Source: Trichomonas vaginalis G3
Taxonomy: Eukaryota > Parabasalia > Trichomonadida > Trichomonadidae
Direction of reading: 5' to 3'
DNA length: 64,000 nt
Assembly: GCF_026262505.1 (NCBI RefSeq)
Contig: NC_067205.1
Coordinates: 15,872,001-15,936,000, forward strand
Part shown: positions 36,538-46,163 of the stretch, piece by piece
Layout: the number at the start of each line of letters is the position of its first letter
Position numbering within the stretch: position 1 is the first letter of the stretch
The notes under the pieces: generated by a model
Seen by the model: only the letters and a program-made list of their open reading frames with translations
What the model was told of the DNA's origin: nothing
Databases searched by the model: none
Translations under genes and position numbers: made by a program

Positions 36538-38269
36538 GCAATTCTATACATGCGTAAACTGTCATGTAAGGTGGCATGTATTCTTTACTTTGTCCCGTTG
36601 TTTGCGTATATCCTGAAACGAAATGTGTATGGTTTCCTTCTCCCTGAGTGTCACTCCAGTAACAATTTATAGCAAACTTAACGTCCTCTTTAACATCAAT
36701 CCTTTACCTTTTGTCATTCCTGACCAATCCCAATATCTATGCTTATGCCAACCTGCTTGAGATGTACTTAAATCTATGTAGTGACTGTGTGCAGGTAAAT
36801 TTTCACACTGAAATCGTTTTACTTCCACCTGTTTCCTTTGAAGAGTTTGCACAATACAAAAACCTGTCGACTATTTGTTCCCATGCACCAACACCAAACA
36901 TTACTTGAGGACCTCTTGCATCCATAGATGTATAAATAGAACCTATTGGGTTCATTAAATCAAACATATGAGATATTATAGGATTGTCTCTTTTGAACTT
37001 AAAATATAGTGCAACTATTTCAGGTTTCTTCTGGTTTGTGTCAGAATATTTTTTATAATATAATCTTATGTTTTCAGGGTAGGTAAAGTCTTGACTATAA
37101 TATTTATTTCTGTCATCTGTATAATAAATATACTATTCTCGTTTTTTCTATTGCATTATATCTTTTATATCTATAATAATCTAAATATAATGTTAGCTTT
37201 TGTTCATCTACAGTGGTGTCTGTCGTCATCTCCATAGTCATAATAATATGGTGCTGGAGCTGGGTCAGGCAATGTCATATCTGCCATTTCATAAACTCTT
37301 AAATATTTTTTTGTTCGTCTCCATATAAGTTTAAGTAGCAGTTGTTGTCTAATGGAACTTTAACTTGTGTACCATTATTCTTTTTATAGCTTTCATACAT
37401 TTCATTGTTATTTTTCGGAATGAGTTTACACCGTGTACCATTTTTTAAGGACTGTACCAACTGCCATCTAAAATATTTATTTCTTCATTGACAGAAAAGT
37501 CACCAACAATAGTTTCAATATTTTTTGTGTGTTCCTATCAAACTTTGGTATATTTCATTGACATATGTTTTATCTGCTTTCTTTTCAAGGCTAACGTTTA
37601 AGTCTGTTATTTCAGATATAGAATGTGTATGTCCAACGTCACTTTTCCTGTTTAAGGTTTCTTGTAAGTTTGTAATATTTGCAATGGTATGTGTATGTCC
37701 AACGTCACTTTTCCTGTTTAAGGTTTCTTGTAAGTTTGTAATATCAGATATAGAATGTGTATGAGTCTTATCTGCTTTTGTCTCTAATGTTTCCTTAAGA
37801 CTTGGTATTTGGTTAATATAATGTATATGAGTCTTTTTAGAATATTCGTTTTCAGCTCTTGTCACTTCACTTGACATTTTATTGTCAACATATGTTTTGT
37901 CTGCTAGTTCAGGATGAGTATGTTCTTTTGTTGCATAAGCATTGTTAGCTCTTTCTTCTTCTTTGCTATTGCATCGTCTACATATTCTTTGTCAGCTTTG
38001 TTGTCAACATCTGCTTTCAAAAGAAGTTCATTTATAGGTTTCTCGTTTAAAGTTCCTTTTGTTGGATTTATACAGACAGTATGGTTCTTATTGTCTTGAA
38101 ACAGAAACTCATCTGTCATTGGGTTTATTGTCAGTTTTAAGTTTCCTTCTTTCAATGACTCAGATATCTTAGAATAGTTTGAAAAGTTTGTTGTGTTCTT
38201 ATTTAGAGCTTGCATAATGAGTTGTCGGTTGTGTTGTATTTCTCTCATAGACGCTGTTTCATTTGACAT
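36538..38269 (-). pseudogene. phage-type tail fibre locus, fossil
   Basis: The reverse strand opens MSNETASMREIQHNRQLIMQ. The middle repeats LQETLNRKSDVGHTHSI-type modules (two nearly identical copies at about 37610-37760), and the C-terminal end carries CENLPAHSHYIDLSTSQAG and a closing MPPYMTVYACIE, a tail-collar signature like that of the fibre at 16404. It is broken (several breaks). It shows that both element types in this window use phage-like fibres. Confidence 0.65.
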
Positions 38270-38287
38270 TTTTATTATAGATAAAAT

Positions 38288-39135
38288 ATGCTTCCAATAG
38301 AAAAGAAAATTCTAGAGTTGCTACAACTAAACCATTAGATGAACTTTTTACTAATGTCGGTCAAAAGTTTGAGACAGATACCGTAAAGCATGAAGGCTAT
38401 CGTTTTGACTACCCATTAAGATGGTTAAGAGACCCATCTGTCACAAAAGCTATTGGCTTTCGAAGAATAAAGTTTGTGTCTGTAGAAGATAAAAGTTTTC
38501 CATTTATTGTAAGGTTTCATATAGATTATACATCTGAAGGGCAACGAAAAATGTGGGAAGAAATTGAGCTAATACAAGTTGACCTCTCATCTTCTCTACA
38601 GACTGCATTAAAAAATATAGAAGATAAAATAAATTCATGTTATGCAAAATATGCTGATGAATATGCGAATACCAATAGCACACTTTATGTGAGAATTGTA
38701 TATGACAAACAAAATTCACAAGTGTCATTTCAAATCTACGAAGACAATCCAAATAAAGACGAACAAATATATACAGAATTCACTGCAATGTCATGGTATT
38801 ATTTGCAAAGAATGTTAAATCAGAAAGTTGAACCTCCTTTAGCAAATATCTACAGTCGATATGCAAGAGATGAACCATATTTATTTAAAGATGTTTTCGA
38901 CCAAGATGCTGTGATAGTTCATGCTTCATTTTCTGGCGCCCAAAACTCTTTCTTATGCTTGGCAAATGACTTTTACGAAAAACCTACAAAGTTATACGAA
39001 CCACCAAGTGGAAGTATTTCAGACTTTCAAGTATGGTTTACTACAGATGGAAGAAAAAGAATAATTCCATTATACCATGCGTTTTACTTAGAACTTAGTT
39101 TCATATACAACTACTATCGAACGGTAAAAATATAA
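38288..39135 (+). pseudogene. minor-capsid/penton-like locus, fossil
   Basis: Homologous to 826..1686: YRFDYPLRWLRDPSVTKAIG, later NSFLCLANDFYEKPTKLYEP and SDFQVWFTTDGRKRIIPLY with LELSFIYNYY at the end. It looks broken (about one break). In copy 1 the homologue sits at the left end, here at the right, so this gene has moved within the element family. Confidence 0.5.
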
Positions 39136-39139
39136 TTTT

Positions 39140-39382
39140 TTAATACGGTTGAGGTGTTGGATTTGGTTGCCAACTAGACTGTGGTGCAGGTTCAGGCTGT
39201 TGTATAACAGGAGCTTGTTCTTCTGGTTCAGGGTCTTTAGGTATAATACCAACAAACTGACCTACTCTTTTACCAATATTTTTGACACCGTTCCATACTC
39301 CTCTTCCGACAGATTTTATTCCATTCCATATACCTCTTCCAACTCTTCTGAAGAAGTTTCCAATACTACTGAAGAAACCCAT
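39140..39382 (-). CDS. 80-aa amphipathic-helix protein
   Basis: Opens MGFFSSIGNFFRRVGRGIWN with repeated RGIWNGIKSVGRGVWNGVKN units forming an amphipathic helix of Trp/Ile and Arg/Lys faces, followed by an acidic proline/glutamine tail (DPEPEEQAPVIQQPEPAP). The helix resembles membrane-active peptides of non-enveloped viruses such as adenovirus pVI; that parallel is a guess from composition. Convergent with the minor-capsid-like locus, four bases apart. Confidence 0.45.
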   Translation of the reverse strand: MGFFSSIGNFFRRVGRGIWNGIKSVGRGVWNGVKNIGKRVGQFVGIIPKDPEPEEQAPVIQQPEPAPQSSWQPNPTPQPY

Positions 39383-39401
39383 TTTACTACGTGTAAAAAT
39401 C

Positions 39402-39761
39402 TAATGTCCGCCTAGTCTCTTACGTTTCCTGTTGAGTTCCATAGCATTCTTTAACTGGAGCTCATACATTCTGTTTCTCTCTGGTAGAAAACATATTCTG
39501 GGTCAACTCCTGTGTTCGCGTCATCTGCATAAAGTTGTTTATATCCACTTCAGGGTTTGTATAAAACTCTTTCCATCTCATATTTGCATACCATGGTGGC
39601 AAACCTAACGCAGCGTCATTTGACATGGCAGTTTGCATTTGTACATCTGTTGGTACTTGACCATAGTTTGCCATTGCAGTTTGTATTCTAACTTCATTTG
39701 GAATATTCTCTGGGTTTGGTTGTCCAGGTTGCTGTGCATTCGCTAAGTTCTGTGCGTCCAT
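39402..39761 (-). pseudogene. Gln/Asn/Pro-rich small protein locus, fossil
   Basis: Opens MDAQNLANAQQPGQPNPENI and contains two copies of a VQMQTAMSN-type unit (IQTAMANYGQVPTDV). The end is basic (RKRKRLGG). It looks broken (about one break). Probably a small structural protein by composition; not recognised. Confidence 0.35.
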
Positions 39762-39784
39762 TTAATATTAGATAAAAATATCTC

Positions 39785-39916
39785 TTACGAGTACATATAC
39801 TGAACATTTGCAGACATTGGTTCATCTTCATATTCTCTGTACTTTTCTGCCACGTCAAATAAATAAATGACACAATGGAAAAAACCTAAAACAAGTAGTC
39901 CTATTTCAAACCACAT
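39785..39916 (-). CDS. 43-aa single-pass membrane peptide
   Basis: The reverse strand reads MWFEIGLLVLGFFHCVIYLF followed by DVAEKYREYEDEPMSANVQ and ends YMYS. One clear membrane span (residues 4-21) precedes a charged tail. Its ATG overlaps the end of the methyltransferase locus. Tiny membrane proteins of this sort are common in phages and virophages. No family assigned. Confidence 0.45.
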   Translation of the reverse strand: MWFEIGLLVLGFFHCVIYLFDVAEKYREYEDEPMSANVQYMYS

Positions 39917-40160
39917 TTACTTACTAATAAAATTTCTTTGTTATGACACTTTCTCCGGTTTATAGGACCTCTCTCATATTCTATCTTGTCATATATAAAC
40001 TCATAGTCATGTATGTCCTCTAACCATCTCATAACGGTTTCCAAACCACTTTTATCGGATGTAAAGTAAAAGCATGGATGGTTATGTATAACGTCTAAAG
40101 TTTCTAAAGAGTCTCTCAAAGTCCAGTCTACTTGGTATTGAAAATCCCATGTGTTATAGA

Positions 40161-40546
40161 ACGGCGGGTCGAGAGAGGGTCAAAGTTGCTATTTGTCACT
40201 TTTCCACAAGAATATAATGGGGAAAAAGTTATCATATAGTTGATCTCATTCACTGAGGTGAGAGATGCATGTAGTGTAATGTGATAAACAGTGGGATTGC
40301 TGCTCTAAGTCCTAGGTTCGAGACACATTGGCTTCATTTTTCTCTTTTTTATTGACGTAAACTATTCAATTTTTGTGTTCTCCATTCAAATTTCAGAATT
40401 TTTTTTGCAGATTTCACGCTACATTCGAAGTTACCTTTTGTAACAACCACCACTGCCTACGAAAGATGAAAGTGTGTCACGATTTCACCCGGAAATCCGA
40501 CGGTTGTTTAAGAGTATGCACTTTTGTCACCTACTCACGGCGGGTC
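40161..40546. mobile_element. 366-bp MULE-like/tRNA-box element with 10-bp target duplication
   Basis: acggcgggtc occurs at 40161-40170 and again at 40537-40546, flanking 366 bases absent from the methyltransferase reading. The insert begins gagagagggtcaaag and its reverse complement begins gagtaggtgacaaaag, weak inverted termini with GAG/CTC ends. A 9-11 bp duplication is typical of Mutator-like elements. It also holds tRNA-like promoter boxes (separate entry). No coding capacity. Confidence 0.8.
40272..40324 (+). promoter_or_regulatory. tRNA-like RNA polymerase III A and B boxes
   Basis: tagtgtaatgtg (40272-40283) fits the A-box pattern TRGYnnAR..G, and ggttcgagac (40315-40324) fits the B-box GGTTCRAnnC exactly, about 32 bases apart as in tRNA genes. 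The surrounding sequence does not fold into a clean cloverleaf, so this is a tRNA-derived or tRNA-mimicking segment, not a functional tRNA gene. Confidence 0.4.
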
Positions 40547-41256
40547 CACTATAAAGAAAACATTTTCCTTGTCTTTATATTTTTCATACAACTCTGTCCA
40601 ATGACATCTCACAAACTCTATACCCTCAATATATTTATCTATGTCCTCTTTGAAAACATTTGTATAGTTGAGATATAAAACTTTTGACATAAGTGTTTCA
40701 ATGTCATGAACTCTTATAGCACCACTATATAATAGTCTAGCAGATATACTATCCCAGTCTATATATTCTGCTTTTTTCAAAACCTCTCTCACAATATTTT
40801 TCTTATCTAATGGTATACGTTCCATCTTACCTATAGGTATCTTTTCTTTTAACTATTTCAATATATTGTTTGTGTCTGGAATATGTTTGAGACGGTTCAT
40901 ATAGTTGTCGAAGTCATTGCATATAATCTTTGAGTCAGGAAATACGGTATGACATAAATGGGATATATAGAAACTTCCACCGAACAAATCTACAAATGTT
41001 AGACCATTCGGTAGTTTCTTAAGTTCTCTCAATATAATATCTTTACATCTACTCTTATTTCCAAAGAACGGTAATGGTGGTTTTGTAAAATTCATTTATA
41101 TATAATAATAAAAATGTTTTTACCTGAAAAGTGACAGAAAAGTGACAAAGCATGAAAACATATATAATTTGTGAAAAGCGACACATTATATAATGTTTTC
41201 GACCCAGAAGACTAACAATTTTCCGAATAAAAACTTCATTTATACTAAACATCTTC

Positions 41257-41286
41257 GGGGCTAGAGGGCGCAACGCGCCTGGAAGC
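41257..41286. repeat. GC-rich nested hairpin E at the right edge of copy 2
   Basis: ggggct and agcccc enclose an inner ggcgcaacgcgcc stem-loop (41267-41279), giving a nested double hairpin. It marks the transition from element sequence to host-like spacer. Confidence 0.8.
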
Positions 41287-41300
41287 CCCACTTACCTGAC

Positions 41301-41437
41301 CTTGTATAATGACAATTTTTTGAATTCCAGACCTTTGTGAATCCATATTTTTTTCTGACATTAACAGGCTTTAATCCAAGAAAGGGCATGCACTAAGATC
41401 GAAAAACTATCCCTCAGTAAATAATAAGCAAATATCA
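41301..41437. other. short non-coding spacer
   Basis: AT-rich DNA between the element and the inverted-repeat element; no gene or signal seen. Confidence 0.5.
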
Positions 41438-42535
41438 TTAAGGGTCCACTGTAAGGCCAAATAAGGCCTATCGTCATCCCAAAAATATTGCTCAAGATGG
41501 TGTTTTACTAAGACCCAAAACTTAAAAAAACACAAAAAAATTAACTTTACTCTTTTGAGATCCTTATCAGATGTGCAACAATTTGATGCAGTATCGCAAT
41601 TCGAATCCGATTTTTTAATGTAGGTGTACTCTAACATTCTTGAAAAAATGCAAAATGATATTAATTAAGCTTTTCATTTCTGTATCATACACGAAACAAA
41701 ATCATTTATTATACTAAAATTTATCAAAGTTTGAATAATGAAAAAAATAATATCTAAATTTTTACATTGAGTCGGCTATTGATATGGTCAATATTAAATC
41801 GTTTAAAAATGGGCATTGGCCAGAATAATACCCACTAAAATACACTTTTTTAAATGTTATCAATTTGTTATGGTATATCTTTATGATAATGAATAAAATG
41901 CTTATCTTTCATAAGTAAATACATAATTTATGCTGAAACACAAAAAATAACACGAAAATTTTTTGCCAACATTTCAAAACTAAGGATAATGTTTTGAATA
42001 TATAAACAATAATACTTTGTCTGGAGAATTAAATTTGTGCTATCCAATTGTCAATTCTTTGAATTTTTTATAAAATACACGATATTCCGACATTAGCCTC
42101 TTTAAATATAAACTACATGCATCACAATATTAGTATGTAATGGCATTAAAGCGAATTTCCTAATTTCTTCTCAATTTAATTCCTAGAAAAACTTAGGAAT
42201 TAATGATTGGAAATAGGTCAAAAATTCCTAATATAAAATTCATACTTATAATAAAATCAAAATTCGAAAATATCTATTTTTCAAAACACGCATCCAGAAG
42301 CAAAAAAAATAGGAAAAATCATGTTCTTATAAAACTCGCTGATTTTGCAATTTTTATGTGATTTGAAGTGATAGAATATATTATCATCTTATTAAAACAT
42401 ATACTTCATTGTTACATTCACAAAATATTAATCAGAACACTAGGAAAAGTGGATTTTCGAAAAAAGACGATAACGATTATTTGCAAATCGCCTCTCAATT
42501 TTGAGAGACTTTCAATTTTTACAGTGGACCCTTAA
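41438..42535. mobile_element. 1.1-kb DNA element with 17-bp inverted ends
   Basis: ttaagggtccactgtaa (41438-41454) and its exact reverse complement ttacagtggacccttaa (42519-42535) face each other 1.1 kb apart. If the outer ta is a duplicated target, the ends read agggtccactgtaa and fit a Tc1/mariner-type non-autonomous element; if ttaa is the target, piggyBac-like. The interior is AT-rich with only a short minus-strand frame (MLEYTYIKKSDSN, 41407-41637) and no transposase motif. It ends 81 bases before the Myb start. Confidence 0.65.
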
Positions 42536-42603
42536 ATATCCTACAGAATTTATACAAATATACATAAAACGGCTTTCTCCTCAGAAAAAATAACTTTTGA
42601 AAT

Positions 42604-42614
42604 TTTTCACAATT
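42604..42614 (+). promoter_or_regulatory. initiator-like element before the Myb gene
   Basis: tttttcacaat gives TCA+1CA eight bases before the ATG, agreeing with the trichomonad initiator consensus TCA+1Py(T/A). Evidence is a short match only. Confidence 0.4.
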
Positions 42615-42616
42615 TC

Positions 42617-43237
42617 ATGGATGATACAGAGGACGACCCGTTACTGGAACCATCATTATCCATCAACGATTCCACTTTCATGATGGAAAATGGTAGTACA
42701 AGCAACGATGTTAAGAACGTCTTCAGAGAAATGTTTCAATCAAAAACTTTAATTCCAACAGAAATTCAAAACAAACAGAACATTAGGACAGAAATTAGTA
42801 TAGATTCGAATCAAATGAATGAAAATGCATTTACGCGTGAAAGTCAAAATCTTTATTTTTCACAGTTTCCTCGACATGATGAAAAGAGTCGAAATAAGTC
42901 GCGTTCATGGACTCCAGAAGAAGACAATCGACTGATTGAAGCTGTAAATAAATATGGCTCCTCAGAATGGTGTAAAATTGCACAATACGTTGGGAATGGT
43001 CGAACTCGATCTCAATGTGGGCAAAGATGGAATAGAGTTCTTAGCCCACAGATTTCAAAAGATCCTTGGACGCCAGAAGAAGATCAGAAGCTCGCAAATT
43101 TAGTTTGTTTATATGGGGACAGAACTTGGTCAAAAATTGCGAATGAAATGGGATCAAGATCCGATGTTCAGTGTAGGTATCGATGGAAAAGGACGCTAAA
43201 GGCTGCTATTACTAAGGTAGTCACAAAATCTAAGTAG
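42617..43237 (+). CDS. R2R3 Myb-type transcription factor
   Basis: A 206-residue nuclear DNA-binding protein with two Myb repeats. The R2-like repeat has tryptophans at 98, 118 and 138 (SWTPEEDNRLIEAVNKYG, SQCGQRWNRVL) and the R3-like repeat at 151, 171 and 190 (PWTPEEDQKLANLV, VQCRYRWKRTL), all in the canonical 18-19 residue spacing. The N-terminal 90 residues are acidic and Ser/Asn-rich, a possible activation region. Short Mybs of this form regulate transcription in trichomonads. The gene's 3' end lies within an unusual hairpin, and an inverted-repeat DNA element lies just upstream. Identification is firm; target genes are unknown. Confidence 0.93.
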   Translation: MDDTEDDPLLEPSLSINDSTFMMENGSTSNDVKNVFREMFQSKTLIPTEIQNKQNIRTEISIDSNQMNENAFTRESQNLYFSQFPRHDEKSRNKSRSWTPEEDNRLIEAVNKYGSSEWCKIAQYVGNGRTRSQCGQRWNRVLSPQISKDPWTPEEDQKLANLVCLYGDRTWSKIANEMGSRSDVQCRYRWKRTLKAAITKVVTKSK

Positions 43238-43319
43238 TGAGGCTCTCAAAAATTGAACCGGACTCCATACAAAATTTGTGTACCCTCACTACTTAGATTT
43301 TGTGGCCTTCAATTGAGAG
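43222..43319. repeat. interlocked inverted repeats over the Myb stop codon
   Basis: Arm A (43222-43242) has its exact 21-base complement A' at 43284-43304; arm B (43243-43257, ctctcaaaaattgaa) is mostly complementary to B' (43308-43319, ttcaattgagag). The order A-B-A'-B' permits a pseudoknot in RNA. The last codons and the stop of Myb lie in arm A. Confidence 0.85.
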
Positions 43320-44739
43320 GTTAGTTTTGATAGAGCACGTTATAAAATTAAAAGGGAAAAATAAATAAAATTTAAACATTTAATTATATATAATGTAAGG
43401 AGTGTAATTCCAAATTTTCTAAAAACTATTCAAATTTGAGCATTTTTTTGGAAATAGTAAATCTAATATGTACATCTAATAACAACATGATTCATCACCT
43501 TTTCAAGCTCTGCAGTCAATTTTTTGAAATTTGATTGAAATAAATGTAGCAAAAATTACATTTCATTAGGGAATATATGAGTTTCTCTGGAAACAGGCTG
43601 ATAAATTTTAAATTGTGTCCAATCAACATGAATGCATTGAGAAATTTGGATTGATTTTCTGGTAGAATCTGGAACAATTCAACCATGTATAAATGGATCA
43701 TGTAATCATCATGAAATGTTAGTGTTAGAGTTCAAAAGAAACAGAATGAGTGGAAATCAAACACAATCTGAATAATTTTAAACGTATACAATCTTTAAGT
43801 TTGTATTTTGAATTCTACATATATGATTGTGTAATTCGTTCTTTCAAATTTTCGGATTCAGGCATGTTTTGATAAAATTCATTCCCAAAAACGTCAATTA
43901 ACAATTAAATTTAGTGTATTTTAAATATATATACGTATTATATTTTATAAATTATATTAAATTCGCAAAATTTTAAGTTTTAAACAAAAATAAAAAATGT
44001 TCAAAATATGAAATTATGCATAGGATATTAAAATTTACATGTTAGCAATTTTTTTGAATTGCTTTCAATTTTCATATTGAAATTTTTAACATTTTTTTCT
44101 GAAATAATAAGCAAGAATATCAACCTAAATAATATTAAATTCCATGCGTTAATTTCCCCTCAAAAGTCATTGACCGCCTCTCAATCTAGATTTTGTGAGT
44201 ACTTTAATTCTTCTTATCCCTTGTATAGTCCTATGAATCAGTTTCCTAACGGGCAATTAGAAAATTTATAATAGAGTAATATTTTATAATTATATATATT
44301 TTACATGCTTTTCATTTCTGAGTGTTATTCAATAAATTGACTATATTTGTAAAGTTTATTTTAAAAGTGACGAATTTTTTCCAACGTTGAGCGAAAAAAT
44401 AATTGGTGGCGTGTCTCAAAAATTTACCGAATCAAATAATAAAGGAATTACATGCTTTGACAGAGATTTAATGAGCGCATTACCCCGAAAGAGCGGTCGG
44501 GTGTTCAGAGAAGTAAAATGAAAAATAATATTAAGCCGTGTAGATTGTTAGCGATCAGCGAAAGATCTTCTACTATGTGTCATTGTCATTATTGCTATTT
44601 ATGGATGATTTTGAAGAAATGAGATTTCGACGAACAAATGTAATAGAAAGAAAGCATTTTGAATAGATCAGAAAGATATTTATAGCCATGAATTTAACAA
44701 ACAATAACACTAACTTTTATTACAAACAAATAAAAAAAA
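43320..44739. other. AT-rich intergenic region
   Basis: No gene supported. A fragment near 44170-44205 (cctctcaatctagatttt) resembles arms A'/B' of the Myb 3' hairpin. A locally GC-richer stretch at 44470-44560 has no coding signal or clear RNA fold that I can see. Confidence 0.6.
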
Positions 44740-46163
44740 TTAATCCCAAATTTCGCCAAATAATAGCTCTTTGTCCTTTTGTTCTTCTAATTCCATCATT
44801 CTTGCTTGCTCTTCTGCTTCCTGTTTAGATATGCCTCTCTTTGGAATGTGGCGAGGAACTAATGGCCTTCCTGTTCTGTATTTAATAGGCTGCTTAGCTT
44901 CTCTGAGTGTCTTCATTCTCTTTTCATTTTCTTTCTTCTTAGTTTCTGCTTGCCTTTCCAATCTAAGCTTCTCACGTCTTTGACTATCTTTTTCTGAAGC
45001 TTTCTTATGGATAATGTCAGGAGGAATTCTCTGAAAGTCTCGAATAAGGCCTTGCAAAGTCTCTTCAATTCTTTCAAGCATAGCTGAAGTATCTGTAGTT
45101 GAGCTTGAATCATATTCAAGCGTCTGATAGAATGCTGCTATCTTGTCGTGAAGAGAAGTTGCTTCCTTTTCAGACAGTTCTACACCAGTCTTGAAGTCTT
45201 TACCTCCAAAATAAGACTCGTTCTTTTCTTGATGTATGCGAAGATTTTCTGAAGCTTCATTGAACTTTTCAGTCATCTCTATGATGTGCCCATCTCTTTG
45301 ATCTAATAATTTTCCAAACTTTTCTCTATATCTTTCAACTGTTTCTTCTGCTTCTTGACAATGACGGATCAAGAACATATTTTGTTCTTCTAATGTCTTT
45401 ATGATCGTTAATAATTGTTCTGGTTCTGTAAAATAAAATTCGTTTTCTTTGTGTGTCTTCTTCCAATCTTCTGGTGTAAGCATATTCAAAAATTGTTTGT
45501 ATTGTTGGCATTCTTGTAGTCTTTCATCTTGGTGAGCAATATCATTACGTAAAGCAGAAATTTGTGCAGATATTGTTTTAGGAGAGTTAGCTCGATTCGT
45601 TCTTTAGCTTTATTCTCAGCTTCCTGTCTTGCCGCCATTGTTTGCTTTCCATCATTTTCAAGAAAGTTGTTAAATTGTGTTCGGAATAAATTGATTTCAG
45701 CCTCTTTTTCTTTTAATTGCTTTTTCTCTTCTATTTCTAAGCGTTCTAATCTTTGGAGCTCTTCTCTTTTTGTATCAATTGCTAATTGAGCTAAAAATAT
45801 TTCTCTTTTTTGTGCAATAAAATCGCGCAAACCTTCTTTTGTTTTACCCATCTGTGGACTAAGAATGATTTTGGCTAAAGCTTTTTCTTCTGCATCAGGA
45901 TTAGAAGGCTTTGGTTGGCATTGACGCCTCAAAAGGGCTCTTTTTGATTCTAAGCCTCTTCTTGATAATGGTGTCATTGCAATTCTAGCACGTTGAAGTT
46001 CTCTTTCTTCTTTTACTTCATCTTTAATTCGAAAATAATCCGTTGATTCTGGAACTTTAAACGGATTCACAACTTTTGAAGTTGAAGCGTGACTACCACC
46101 ATCATAATCACTCAATGAATCTATTTCGTTTGCAGTTTCAAGAGATCTAGTGGTGCTTTTCAT
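44740..46163 (-). pseudogene. CFAP100: CFAP100/MIA1-like flagellar protein with one frame break
   Basis: Two overlapping minus-strand frames (46163..45486 and 45489..44740) together cover one DUF4200 coiled-coil protein. The first has the DUF4200 signature KREIFLAQLAIDTKREELQR with FLENDGKQTMAARQEAENKA; the second has FLNMLTPEDWKK, YFTEPEQLLTIIKTLEEQN and MFLIRHCQEAEETVERYREK, which in CFAP100/CCDC37 follow directly. The switch is a single frame change near 45590-45600; from there the second frame is open upstream of its first ATG (SPKTISAQISALRNDIAHQ). CFAP100 docks inner-arm dynein on the axoneme. A sequencing error, a real lesion or a shift are all possible; no conserved intron signals are visible at the point. 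Confidence 0.7.

Larger units (their letters stand above)
39901..41095 (-). pseudogene. N6-adenine DNA methyltransferase (D12/Dam class), split by a DNA insertion, fossil
   Basis: Begins MNFTKPPLPFFGNKSRCKDI at 41095. PLPFFGNKSR and TFVDLFGGSFYISHL followed by IICNDFDNYMN form the SAM-binding motifs of D12-class methyltransferases, and FFIVDPP is the catalytic DPP motif. The locus is interrupted by the 366-bp element at 40171..40536 and has about one further break. Such enzymes methylate adenine in DNA, often for host-defence evasion or self-marking. The gene lies at the extreme right of the element. Confidence 0.75.
29180..41300. mobile_element. Polinton/Maverick-like fossil, second type (copy 2)
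   Basis: About 12 kb with a PolB-like gene, RVE-type integrase locus, phage-type tail fibre, minor-capsid-like gene, amphipathic small proteins, an HNH protein and an adenine methyltransferase locus. Several frames are open, but the element is broken, with roughly ten or more breaks, and carries a 366-bp DNA insertion. The left 5.7 kb matches 1..4327. No major capsid gene or packaging ATPase was recognised. Ends are approximate; the right end is marked by hairpin E and the return to host-like spacer. Confidence 0.75.

Noticed and set aside
40265-40335. A functional tRNA gene
   Set aside because: A and B boxes fit, but the acceptor, anticodon and T stems do not pair; kept only as a tRNA-like promoter segment.
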